Positions 1-5,929 of a DNA stretch of 13,250 bases are shown piece by piece (positions within the stretch are counted from its first letter, which is position 1; each line of letters begins with the position of its first letter). The DNA lies in contig PMOP01000203.1 of the NCBI GenBank assembly GCA_003161495.1, forward strand, positions 1,320-14,569, written 5' to 3'. The DNA comes from Acidobacteriota bacterium (lineage in GTDB: Bacteria > Acidobacteriota > Terriglobia > Acidiferrales > UBA7541). Both the position numbers and the translations under genes were made by a program. The notes below the pieces were generated by a model, which worked only from the letters and a program-made list of their open reading frames with translations, was not told the DNA's origin and ran no database searches.

Positions 1-291
1 CGGACGCTGGACGGCCGCGTCGGGCCATTCAAGGACGGAGTATTCCGAATGGCGCTGCAATTCGGTACGCCCATTATTCCGGTCAGCATCGTAGGCGCGT
101 TTGAATTCAACAAAAAAACCAGCTGGTTGATCCGGCCGGGCACCGTCACCGTTTATCTGCACGATGTAATTGAAACGAAGGACCTGCGGAAGGAAGATTT
201 TCCGGCGCTGCGTGACCGGATTCACGCGATCATCGCAGGACCAATCGATGAAACTGCCGCGTCTGCGCTGAAAAGCAAGAGCGCGGCCTAG
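1..291 (+). CDS. plsC: 1-acyl-sn-glycerol-3-phosphate acyltransferase-like (PlsC family), C-terminal part
   Basis: The open frame runs in from the window edge, so the N-terminus and the catalytic HX4D motif are outside. The visible 96 residues begin RTLDGRVGPFKDGVFRMA, which fits the family's block with the phosphate-binding region (DG followed by FK-G-F--A). GTPIIPVSIVG follows, matching the last conserved block that packs against the acyl site. Enzymes of this type transfer an acyl chain to lysophosphatidic acid to make phosphatidic acid at the inner membrane. An ATG at 49 is internal to the conserved block and is not the start. The stop TAG (289-291) overlaps the stop of the convergent PIN toxin gene in the shared tetranucleotide CTAG. 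A lysophospholipid or ornithine-lipid acyltransferase of the same fold cannot be excluded without the N-terminal half. Confidence 0.82.
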   Translation, partial: RTLDGRVGPFKDGVFRMALQFGTPIIPVSIVGAFEFNKKTSWLIRPGTVTVYLHDVIETKDLRKEDFPALRDRIHAIIAGPIDETAASALKSKSAA

Positions 292-755
292 GGTTCGTCC
301 TCGGGATTGAAAACAGACAATCCGCACTTACGTGCAGTCTCGGCCAGAATCTGGTCAGACACACCGAATTCCAGAACCTTGCCCGCTCCGGAATATTTTC
401 CTGCGTCCAGATTATTCTTGAGCCAAAGCGCCGCGGAGAGTTGGATGGCGTCCGCAGCTTTTAGTGGATACTGTTCCACGAGACCGGGCAGCGCGGCCAT
501 GGTTTGCTGGTTTAATTCGACTGCATGAATCAAATTTTTCCAGTCTCTCTCAAAACTTCCACGAAGCCGGGATAGTTCTACGGAAGTGATTTGTTTTTCG
601 CGATATTTACGCGCCATAGCCGAATGCACCTCGGCAAAACTCATCACAGATGCAGCCAACATCTGGTTTGAGGCCGTGGATCGATTAACGATAGCCTCGC
701 TTCCAGCCTCCTTGAAATAGAGTTTAACGAAGACGGATGTGTCGAGAAAGAGCAT
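288..755 (-). CDS. vapC: PIN-domain ribonuclease toxin, VapC family (TA module 1)
   Basis: This 155-residue protein has the PIN-domain acidic set. D5 lies in MLFLDTSVF, E42 in FAEVHSA, D102 in AADAIQL and a fourth acidic residue, D134, in GVSDQIL. Family members are Mg2+-dependent RNases that usually cut tRNA or rRNA and stay inactive while bound to the antitoxin. I start at ATG 753-755, whose A is also the last base of the antitoxin stop (TGATG), because LDTS then sits at the usual distance from Met. A GTG one codon upstream (756-758) would give a 4-base overlap instead. Either way translation is probably coupled to the antitoxin. The 3' end overlaps the convergent acyltransferase by 4 bases. 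Function is inferred from motifs and context; the RNA target is unknown. Confidence 0.9.
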   Translation of the reverse strand: MLFLDTSVFVKLYFKEAGSEAIVNRSTASNQMLAASVMSFAEVHSAMARKYREKQITSVELSRLRGSFERDWKNLIHAVELNQQTMAALPGLVEQYPLKAADAIQLSAALWLKNNLDAGKYSGAGKVLEFGVSDQILAETARKCGLSVFNPEDEP

Positions 756-1042
756 CACTCTCGGTCTTCAATGACCATTTGAGACGCGGATTTTCCTCCA
801 GTGCTGATTGGCTTGAAGACCTTGCGTTTGGAGGTACCTTCGGCCCGGCGCAAGTTTCCACCTGCTTCGAGTCGCTTCAAAAGGTCGATGAGACCCTCAG
901 GGCTCCCTGCTTCGGGAATGGGAGGGGACAGGTGCGCTACGGTTTTCCCGCGGTCGGTGACAACGATCGTTTCGCCCCTGCGGACCAATCCCAAGTAACG
1001 GCCCAAGCGATTCTTCAGTTCGCGGCTGCCAACAGTCTTCAT
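755..1042 (-). CDS. Phd/YefM-type antitoxin (TA module 1)
   Basis: The 95-residue protein begins MKTVGSRELKNRLGRYLGLV and continues with RGETIVVTDRGKTVAHL. This is the classic N-terminal DNA-binding and dimerisation fold of the Phd/YefM antitoxins (S-ReLknrl, then G-e-i-vt-rGkpvA-l). The C-terminal half (about residues 50-95) is low-complexity and basic, as expected for the flexible toxin-neutralising tail. It is the first gene of the operon and its stop overlaps the toxin start. Positions 1050-1053 read GAGG on the coding strand, 7 bases before the ATG, and serve as ribosome-binding site. The protein is expected to repress its own promoter, which carries two palindromes (see the promoter and operator entries). 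Confidence 0.9.
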   Translation of the reverse strand: MKTVGSRELKNRLGRYLGLVRRGETIVVTDRGKTVAHLSPPIPEAGSPEGLIDLLKRLEAGGNLRRAEGTSKRKVFKPISTGGKSASQMVIEDRE

Positions 1043-1071
1043 GTAGCTACCTCGATTCCATTGTAGCTACA
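1042..1071 (-). promoter_or_regulatory. Duplicated palindromic operator of TA module 1
   Basis: The perfect 8-bp palindrome GTAGCTAC occurs at 1043-1050 and again at 1063-1070. The second copy extends to the 10-bp palindrome TGTAGCTACA (1062-1071). The copies are 20 bp apart, about two helical turns. One overlaps the -10 box and the other overlaps the ribosome-binding site and touches the ATG. Short perfect palindromes in pairs are known operators for Phd-type antitoxins, so autoregulation by the antitoxin is the likely role. Confidence 0.7.
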
Positions 1072-1088
1072 TTGGTTCTGAAGGTCAA
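1060..1088 (-). promoter_or_regulatory. Promoter of TA module 1
   Basis: On the minus strand, TTGACC (1083-1088) is followed after exactly 17 bp by TACAAT (1060-1065). Each matches the sigma70 consensus at 5 of 6 positions. Transcription should begin near 1053, leaving a leader of about 11 bases that just includes the GAGG ribosome-binding site. Confidence 0.72.
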
Positions 1089-1137
1089 TTCATGGCTGGA
1101 GGGAACGGTGCGGAACAAACAAAGGCTGTCTTATCGC

Positions 1138-1749
1138 CTAGAGCGAAAGGCGGATTCCGGGCAGCGTGCGGCCCGCCTTGGTTTCCTGCCAAGTGTGCAC
1201 AATCCGGTGAATGACGGTAAGGGTTGCAACGACGGCGATCACCCAGAGCACGGGCGCCATACGGTTGAACAATCCGCCGAGGATCAACAGGACCATCCGC
1301 TCGGGGCGTTCCATGAAGCCAACCTTGCAAAGAGGGATCAAGGATTCGGCGCGCGCGCGCGAATAGCTGACCATCACCGATCCGGCCGTCGCAACGGCCG
1401 AGAGAACAACGTAGGAGGTCCGCTCGGCCACGGCGTAATACACGAGCAAGCCCATGTAGAGCGCCATGTCCGAATAGCGGTCCAGCGTCGAATCGAAAAA
1501 CGCGCCGAATGCCGTTACGCGCTTCTCGCGCCGCGCCACTTGTCCGTCCAGCATATCCAGAAACGCGGCAAAAAAAATCACCAGCGCCCCGGACCGAAAT
1601 TTTCCCATTGCAAACAGGTAGGCTGCCCAGCAGTTCACCAAAAGCCCGAAGAATGTCAGCAGGTTCGGGTTGATGCCCGTCGAGGCCACCAAATCCACAA
1701 TCTTTTCGAGCAGCCAGCGGCCGCCCTCGCCAATTTTGCGTGTGATCAT
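1138..1749 (-). CDS. CDP-alcohol phosphatidyltransferase, phosphatidylinositol-phosphate-synthase-like
   Basis: The protein of 203 residues has the complete signature D-x2-DG-x2-AR-x8-G-x3-D-x3-D at residues 65-90 (DMLDGQVARR to FDSTLD). The aspartates coordinate the metals used to exchange CMP for an alcohol on CDP-diacylglycerol. About six hydrophobic segments indicate an integral membrane enzyme. The final motif reads FDSTLDRYSD, followed by RARAE and ERPER further on. This pattern resembles phosphatidylinositol-phosphate and archaetidylinositol-phosphate synthases more than PgsA, so inositol phosphate is the favoured acceptor, by inference only. ATG 1749 begins MITRKIGEGG, ahead of the amphipathic N-terminal helix. 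An ATG at 1839 in the same frame would add 30 poorly conserved-looking residues, and the frame stays open further into the divergent gene. Confidence 0.85.
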   Translation of the reverse strand: MITRKIGEGGRWLLEKIVDLVASTGINPNLLTFFGLLVNCWAAYLFAMGKFRSGALVIFFAAFLDMLDGQVARREKRVTAFGAFFDSTLDRYSDMALYMGLLVYYAVAERTSYVVLSAVATAGSVMVSYSRARAESLIPLCKVGFMERPERMVLLILGGLFNRMAPVLWVIAVVATLTVIHRIVHTWQETKAGRTLPGIRLSL

Positions 1750-1921
1750 GACCCTTGCGCCGTCGTCCCTGCCGGCGCGAATGAATGATACGCCACCCGC
1801 ATGCCGTCCCTCAAGTATGGGAGGACAAACTTGACTCATGTAGCTAACGCAGCGTAACCTTCGATGTACCGTTTTCCTAGCCGAACAGAATGCGCGGAAA
1901 TCAATTTGAGGAGGACGCTCG

Positions 1922-2389
1922 ATGAAGCGACAAATTCGGGTATTTGCGGTTCTTGTAATCGTGCTTGCCGCGGGAAGTGTGTTGCTGGCGCAGAGTAATC
2001 CATTCGTAGGCACCTGGAAACTCAATCTCGCAAATTCAAAATATAATCCGGGACCTCCGCCGCAAAGCCAGACGCGCATGTGGGACGCGGCGGGAATGGT
2101 GATGGTCAACGGAGTCGGCGCCACGGGAAAACCTTTCTCCTACGGCTATTCCATCACGGGTGACGGCAAAGAGTCTCCCACGATGGGCGCGATCCCCAAT
2201 AAAGCAGACATGATTTCCACCAAGAAAATCAACGCCAACACCTACGAAGCCACATTTACAAAGGCCGGCAAAAAAGTTGAGACCACCACGTTCAAGGTAT
2301 CCAATGGCGGAAAAACCTTGACGATTAACGCCAAGGGCAGTCCGGATGCAGGGTTTGTAGAGAACATCCAGGTATTGGAAAAGCAGTAG
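1922..2389 (+). CDS. Small secreted lipocalin-like hypothetical protein
   Basis: This protein of 155 residues has a clear Sec signal peptide (KRQIR, then a hydrophobic core to about residue 23, VLLAQ). The mature part opens NPFVGTWKLNLANSKYNPGP. The G-T-W motif near the start and the repeated beta-strand-like Thr/Lys-rich segments (TYEATFTKAGKKVETTTFKV) suggest a small extracytoplasmic beta-barrel of lipocalin-like type. I recognise this as a class seen in acidobacterial genomes but cannot name a ligand. GAGGAGG lies about 7 bases before the ATG and supports the start. It is transcribed divergently from the phosphatidyltransferase across a 172-bp gap. Confidence 0.8.
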   Translation: MKRQIRVFAVLVIVLAAGSVLLAQSNPFVGTWKLNLANSKYNPGPPPQSQTRMWDAAGMVMVNGVGATGKPFSYGYSITGDGKESPTMGAIPNKADMISTKKINANTYEATFTKAGKKVETTTFKVSNGGKTLTINAKGSPDAGFVENIQVLEKQ

Positions 2390-2447
2390 AGCTCTTAAGC
2401 ACGTTCTTTATTTCGATAATTTCAGCGCGCAAGGCCAACGGCCCGAT

Positions 2448-2858
2448 CTAGCGACTTGGGGGGATAACAAAACTCCCAGGAATCTTTTCATCAAGCGTCG
2501 CCAGTTGAGCGCCGTTGGCCCTTGCCAGTTCCACCAAGTGGCCGTCGGTCGTCTGCTTAGGATTTTTTACCCACTTCGGAAGACGCGAGATGTCATTTCC
2601 ATCGGGAATAAATGTGCAGTGGATCGATTCGCTGGCTTTCAACAGAAGCAATAATTCGCGCGCTTGGGCGACCGAGAACCGGTATTGCTGAGCCTGGCTC
2701 AGGACTCGCACAAATCCCAGCTCAGTGATCGAGCAGGTAGCCAAATCCGGAATCCCCTTTTTGGCCATGCGAGCGACCCAAGCCGCCACACGCACGTGGA
2801 ATTCGTGATGAAGCACGCCCAGCGCAAGAAGTGAATTCACATCCAGAAGATAGGTCAT
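2448..2858 (-). CDS. vapC: PIN-domain ribonuclease toxin, VapC family (TA module 2)
   Basis: The 136-residue PIN protein has D6 in YLLDVNSLLAL, E46 in SITELGFVRVL, D105 in QTTDGHLVELA and D123 in LATLDEKIPG. That is the full acidic quartet of an active nuclease. The LDVN-LLAL opening and the T-D-hLv-LA-- block resemble the VapC subgroup found beside AbrB-type antitoxins. The ATG overlaps the antitoxin stop as ATGA (2855-2858), which predicts translational coupling and confirms the start. It shows little sequence similarity to the toxin of module 1 beyond the motifs, so the two are not a recent duplication. Confidence 0.92.
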   Translation of the reverse strand: MTYLLDVNSLLALGVLHHEFHVRVAAWVARMAKKGIPDLATCSITELGFVRVLSQAQQYRFSVAQARELLLLLKASESIHCTFIPDGNDISRLPKWVKNPKQTTDGHLVELARANGAQLATLDEKIPGSFVIPPSR

Positions 2859-3112
2859 GGAAAATCGGCGAGAATTTCGTGCACTTGCTCGCTGGTCAGC
2901 TTGGCCGCATCCGTGCCGGCCGTCAGAACAGGCAATCCGGTGACCGGATCCTTGACGATGCGCGCGATTCCGCGGCGCTCCCTTCGCGGGGTCAGGATGA
3001 TTCGCTCGCCATCCATTTCGGCATCGAGGGAATCACCCGGCTGAAGGCCGAGCCTGCGCCGAATTCGGCTGGGTAAAACAACTTGCCCCTTGGTGGAAAC
3101 TTTGGTCCGCAT
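2855..3112 (-). CDS. vapB: AbrB/MazE-fold antitoxin, VapB-like (TA module 2)
   Basis: The 85 residues start with a swapped-hairpin AbrB domain (residues 1-45). MRTKVSTKGQVVLPSRIRR leads to LGLQPGDSLDAEMDGERIIL, the usual order for this DNA-binding fold. The remaining tail (about 46-85) should wrap the PIN toxin. The gene lies first in the pair and overlaps the toxin by four bases. No Shine-Dalgarno lies at normal distance: the nearest, GAGG, is 15 bases upstream, inside and beyond an inverted repeat that abuts the ATG. The transcript may therefore be nearly leaderless. Confidence 0.92.
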   Translation of the reverse strand: MRTKVSTKGQVVLPSRIRRRLGLQPGDSLDAEMDGERIILTPRRERRGIARIVKDPVTGLPVLTAGTDAAKLTSEQVHEILADFP

Positions 3113-3129
3113 GGTAAGACAATCTTACC
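3113..3129 (-). promoter_or_regulatory. Inverted-repeat operator of TA module 2
   Basis: The 17-bp sequence is GGTAAGA, CAA, TCTTACC on the plus strand: perfect 7-bp arms around 3 bases. It ends one base before the antitoxin ATG. On the minus strand TAAGAT (3122-3127), a weak -10 candidate, lies inside it, with TTGTCG (3146-3151) 18 bp upstream as a weak -35. Autorepression by the AbrB-type antitoxin is the likely role. Confidence 0.65.
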
Positions 3130-3185
3130 TCGTTTTCTCCACTTTCGACAAGCAAAGGTATGCAACCTGTTGAGTTTCCCGCCGC

Positions 3186-4268
3186 TCAGTGCGGGCGCTC
3201 GTCCATCCACTCGTACATTCGCCGCACTCCCCTAATTTCGGCGCCGGGTCCTTGAATTTGCGGGAAATCCCCTTTGTGCGAGGACATGTCGACCTTTTGC
3301 GCCGTCTCTTCCGGCGAGAGCCCTTGTTTGCGAAGCTCGGTTACCTGGGACATGAAATCCTTGAGGTAACTTTGGTACGCGGTGATCAGGGACTTATCGT
3401 GGAACGGCACGCCGTGCCCAGGAAGATCGGTGACAAAATCCAGTTCCTTGAGCGCATCCAGGGTTTTGATCCACTCATCGAACATCCCATCGCCCATGTA
3501 AGCAGGCTGCGTCTCCATCATGTCTCCGCTGCACACGATGCGCTCTTTCGGCAGATACACAATCGTATCGCCCTGCGTATGTCCACGTCCGAGGAAGAGA
3601 AGCTGGATTTCCCGCTGGCCCTGAAACATTGTCATTTTTGATGTATACGTCATGGTGGGCGGAGTGGGCTTCAGCATCTTGAATTCTTCCCAGTCCGCTT
3701 GCTTGGCGGCGAGTTGCTTTTCGAGTGTCGCGCGCCGCGCAGGATCTTTTTCGTCAGCTATTTGTTTTTTAAGCGCATCGACCTGGATCGGCATATTCGC
3801 CAGGGCCGTCTTGAAAGGCTCGCGATGGATGATGTCGAGGTCGGCGATGGCGTGGCGAACGTATTCGTGGCCGATGATTTGGACTTCGGGCCCGAAGATG
3901 GAATTGGCGTTGGTGTGATCCCAGTGAAAGTGCGTGTTGACCACCCATTGTACGGGCTTGTCCGTGATGAGTTTTATATCTTCGAGAAGCGCCCGTCCGG
4001 CGGCCGGAGTAGCCCCGGCGTCCACAAGGAACACGTCGCGATCGCCGACGATGATGGTGTGATTGCCGCCCGTGGCCATCAGGCTGCTGGAAGTCGAGTA
4101 GTACACGCCGTCGGCGATCTTTTCAAACGCGTAGACTTTTCCTGTAATGACAGGCCCGCTTGACCGCGCGCCGCCGGCCCCTTGCGCCCCGGCACGCGCC
4201 TGAAACGAAATCATTTCAAGACACGCGAGAACTAAAACCAACGCAACAATGCGCATTCTTGCCGTCAT
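3186..4268 (-). CDS. Exported metallo-beta-lactamase-fold hydrolase
   Basis: The protein has 360 residues. An N-terminal signal peptide (to about residue 28, SFQARAGAQG) predicts export. The zinc site is complete: H113, H115, D117 and H118 in THFHWDHTNA, H230 in GRGHTQGDT, D249 in CSGDMM and H285 in DLPGHGVPF. Both ions should therefore be bound and hydrolysis is expected. The order and spacing resemble periplasmic MBL proteins related to class B beta-lactamases and quinoprotein-associated hydrolases, but nothing fixes the substrate. A charged helical insert at about 160-197 (VDALKKQIADEKDPARRATL), probably a coiled coil, separates the two halves. GGAGG (4275-4279) lies 6 bases before the chosen ATG; a second Met four codons in is less well placed. 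It appears monocistronic. Confidence 0.9.
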   Translation of the reverse strand: MTARMRIVALVLVLACLEMISFQARAGAQGAGGARSSGPVITGKVYAFEKIADGVYYSTSSSLMATGGNHTIIVGDRDVFLVDAGATPAAGRALLEDIKLITDKPVQWVVNTHFHWDHTNANSIFGPEVQIIGHEYVRHAIADLDIIHREPFKTALANMPIQVDALKKQIADEKDPARRATLEKQLAAKQADWEEFKMLKPTPPTMTYTSKMTMFQGQREIQLLFLGRGHTQGDTIVYLPKERIVCSGDMMETQPAYMGDGMFDEWIKTLDALKELDFVTDLPGHGVPFHDKSLITAYQSYLKDFMSQVTELRKQGLSPEETAQKVDMSSHKGDFPQIQGPGAEIRGVRRMYEWMDERPH

Positions 4269-4448
4269 GCTCTGCCTCCGAATGAAAGGTCATGAACCCG
4301 CGACGATCCAGATTCCCCGTATGGACGTTCAGCTGCACGGCAATATACACCTTGCGGCTAGCGCACAGTTTGTGGAAATGCGACGGTCCGTTGATTCTTG
4401 GCGGGCGCCGCAGAGGGCAAAGTTCTTCTCCTGCTAGCCGCTCTCTAC

Positions 4449-4478
4449 TTGACCCATTCCTCGCCCGCCCGCTATCAT
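4449..4478 (+). promoter_or_regulatory. Promoter of the tRNA-Ile gene
   Basis: TTGACC (4449-4454) and TATCAT (4473-4478) are separated by 18 bp, and each matches the sigma70 consensus at 5 of 6 positions. The expected start is near 4485, giving a short 5' leader before the mature tRNA at 4511. Confidence 0.65.
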
Positions 4479-4510
4479 GCTTATCACTGCGTCACGGTTG
4501 CATTCCAGAT

Positions 4511-4587
4511 GGGCCTGTAGCTCAGGTGGCTAGAGCGCGCCCCTGATAAGGGCGAGGTCGGTAGTTCAAGTCTACCCAGGCCCACCA
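4511..4587 (+). tRNA. tRNA-Ile (anticodon GAT), CCA encoded
   Basis: The full cloverleaf can be drawn. The acceptor stem GGGCCTG pairs with CAGGCCC and the D stem is GCTC/GAGC. The anticodon stem CGCCC/GGGCG encloses the loop CTGATAA with GAT at 4545-4547. The T stem GGTAG/CTACC encloses TTCAAGT. Discriminator A4584 is followed by an encoded CCA. All stems are fully paired. tRNA-Ile(GAT) often lies in an rRNA operon spacer, but here no rRNA flanks it and it has its own promoter. Confidence 0.97.
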
Positions 4588-4775
4588 TTCAGCCAGTAAA
4601 GACGAGGGCATTCTCACCTGTCACCGTTCCTCGCATCTCCGCCCAAACCCTTCTGTAGACAGCAGGCGCGGGGCGACACAACGGTAAAGATGGAGAAAGG
4701 AAGCGGGCCTCAGACGTAACCTCTGCCTATCACCCGTTGCCTTGTCTGGTGTACGATAACTCGAAGGAGCCTGTC

Positions 4776-5006
4776 ATGGCAGCGCTGGATTGGTCACAAT
4801 GCCCGGCTGTCGAAAGCATACCCGGAAAGGTAAGCGGGGCGTGGGTCTTCCGCGGCACACGGATGCCGGTCGCTACGGTCTTCGAGAATCTCGAATCGGG
4901 CGCCAGCATAGAAGAGATCATCGAATGGTTCGACCTGACCCGAGAACAAGTCACGGCGGTGCTGGACTTTGCCGCGCGCAGTTTGGAAACTCCAGCGCAC
5001 CGCTAA
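4776..5006 (+). CDS. DUF433-family antitoxin (TA module 3)
   Basis: The 76-residue protein reads SIPGKVSGAWVFRGTRMPVA, then VFENLESGASIEEIIEWFDL and LTREQVTAVLDFAA. This is the DUF433 pattern of a short beta hairpin followed by a helix-turn-helix-like domain, found in VapB45-type antitoxins. GAAGGAG (4763-4769) lies 6 bases before this ATG, which is why I reject an upstream in-frame start at 4737. The next frame downstream encodes the partner toxin directly after this gene's TAA and in the same reading frame. DUF433/DUF5615 pairs are an established TA arrangement, so the assignment rests on both sequence and neighbour. Confidence 0.87.
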   Translation: MAALDWSQCPAVESIPGKVSGAWVFRGTRMPVATVFENLESGASIEEIIEWFDLTREQVTAVLDFAARSLETPAHR

Positions 5007-5333
5007 ATACTTATTCTGTTTGACCACGGCACTCCTGCTCCTCTCCAATCATTCCTCAAGGACCACGTAGTCAAAAAGACGAAAGACCTTGGTTGGGATA
5101 CGCTGAGCAACGGCGAGCTGCTGAGAGTGGCGGAGGAAGCAGCCTTTGAAATTTTCCTGACAACCGACAAGAACATTCGCTACCAACAAAATCTAGCGGA
5201 CCGGGTCATTGCCATCGTGGTCCTCAGCAATTCGCGATGGCCGGTCGTCCGCTTGTACATCGATCGGGTCGTTGCGGCAGTTGCCGCAGCAAAACCAGGT
5301 ACCTATGCGGAAGTGGAAATCCCCGACCGATAA
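5007..5333 (+). CDS. DUF5615 PIN-like toxin with a non-canonical start (TA module 3)
   Basis: Reading in frame straight after the antitoxin stop gives 108 residues that fit a complete DUF5615 (Mut7-C/PIN-like) protein. ILILFDHGTPAPLQSFL is the usual N-terminal block with its catalytic Asp, followed by GWDTLSNGELLRVAE and then FLTTDKNIRYQQNL. A C-terminal Arg/Val-rich helix completes it. No ATG, GTG or TTG occurs before a GTG at 5127, which would delete the first acidic residue and more than a third of the domain. The position aligned with the family's initiator Met is ATA (5007-5009). ATT (5013) and CTG (5016) are the nearest rare starts, and no Shine-Dalgarno is evident. It could be a functional gene translated by coupling, or a start-loss mutant. 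The start coordinate is therefore uncertain. Confidence 0.75.
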   Translation: MLILFDHGTPAPLQSFLKDHVVKKTKDLGWDTLSNGELLRVAEEAAFEIFLTTDKNIRYQQNLADRVIAIVVLSNSRWPVVRLYIDRVVAAVAAAKPGTYAEVEIPDR

Positions 5334-5399
5334 CGTTTAACGGCATTGCCATTGCACTTTTAAAGCCTGCATGCTAAGAATCGCCTGGGAGGTGCCATC

Positions 5400-5819
5400 T
5401 TGAGGCGAATTTTGCGAATCTCTGCGAGCTTGGCTTTGGGCATTCTGATGTTGGGTGCCTCTCTGTCCGCGCACCACGGAACCGGCGTGGCGTATCAAGA
5501 GGACAAGTGGGTCACGCTAAAGGGAACCGTGACGGAATGGATTTGGTCCAATCCGCATTGCGGGATCCTGTTTGATGTGACGGACGAACAAGGGAACGTC
5601 GCGCACTGGGGCGCCGAACTGGGCAATCCGCACCAGCTATCCGCTGCCGGCTTTAGCAAGGATGTAATGAAGCCAGGCGACAAAGTATCCATCACCGGGC
5701 ACCCTTCCAGGTCCGGCGCTCCGCGGATCCAGTTTCATCATATGTTGCTCACCGATGGCCGCACGCTCACCATGGGCGGCATCAAGGGAAATGGCGAGCA
5801 CGCGGACACGGAATATTAG
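5400..5819 (+). CDS. Exported DUF6152-like protein
   Basis: This 139-residue protein has a signal peptide ending near SLSAHHG (cleavage about residue 24). The mature part starts with HHGTG and runs KWVTLKGTVTEWIWSNPHCG, then LFDVTDEQGNVAHWGAELGN, MKPGDKVSITGHPSRSG and RIQFHH. This is the DUF6152 pattern: a small OB-like beta-barrel with a conserved W-NPH motif, widespread in secreted proteins of Acidobacteria and Proteobacteria and without known function. The start is TTG (5400), supported by GGGAGG (5387-5392) 7 bases upstream. The next gene is co-oriented 110 bp downstream and is also exported. The several His residues could bind a metal, which is only a suggestion. Confidence 0.82.
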   Translation: MRRILRISASLALGILMLGASLSAHHGTGVAYQEDKWVTLKGTVTEWIWSNPHCGILFDVTDEQGNVAHWGAELGNPHQLSAAGFSKDVMKPGDKVSITGHPSRSGAPRIQFHHMLLTDGRTLTMGGIKGNGEHADTEY

Positions 5820-5929
5820 GCGATCGAGCGGGTTCGGATTCGGCAGGATTTCTTCCTACATTTCACACCGCATATTACGAAGCTTGGTTCAGGAACCGGA
5901 TCGGAATGAATTGACAAAGGAGATTGACG

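Noticed and set aside
1072..1788. A 238-codon open frame on the plus strand
   Set aside because: It is antisense to the phosphatidyltransferase, whose complete catalytic motif and hydrophobic segments are real. The antisense product is His/Arg/Gln-rich without any recognisable domain.
1839..1846. A further TGTAGCTA resembling the module 1 operator, upstream of the secreted-protein gene
   Set aside because: It is only a partial, non-palindromic match (TGTAGCTAAC), stands alone and overlaps no promoter I can recognise; chance is sufficient.
5127..5333. GTG at 5127 as the true start of the DUF5615-like toxin
   Set aside because: It would remove the N-terminal strand with the first acidic residue and the conserved GW and NGELL blocks, and no ribosome-binding site precedes it.
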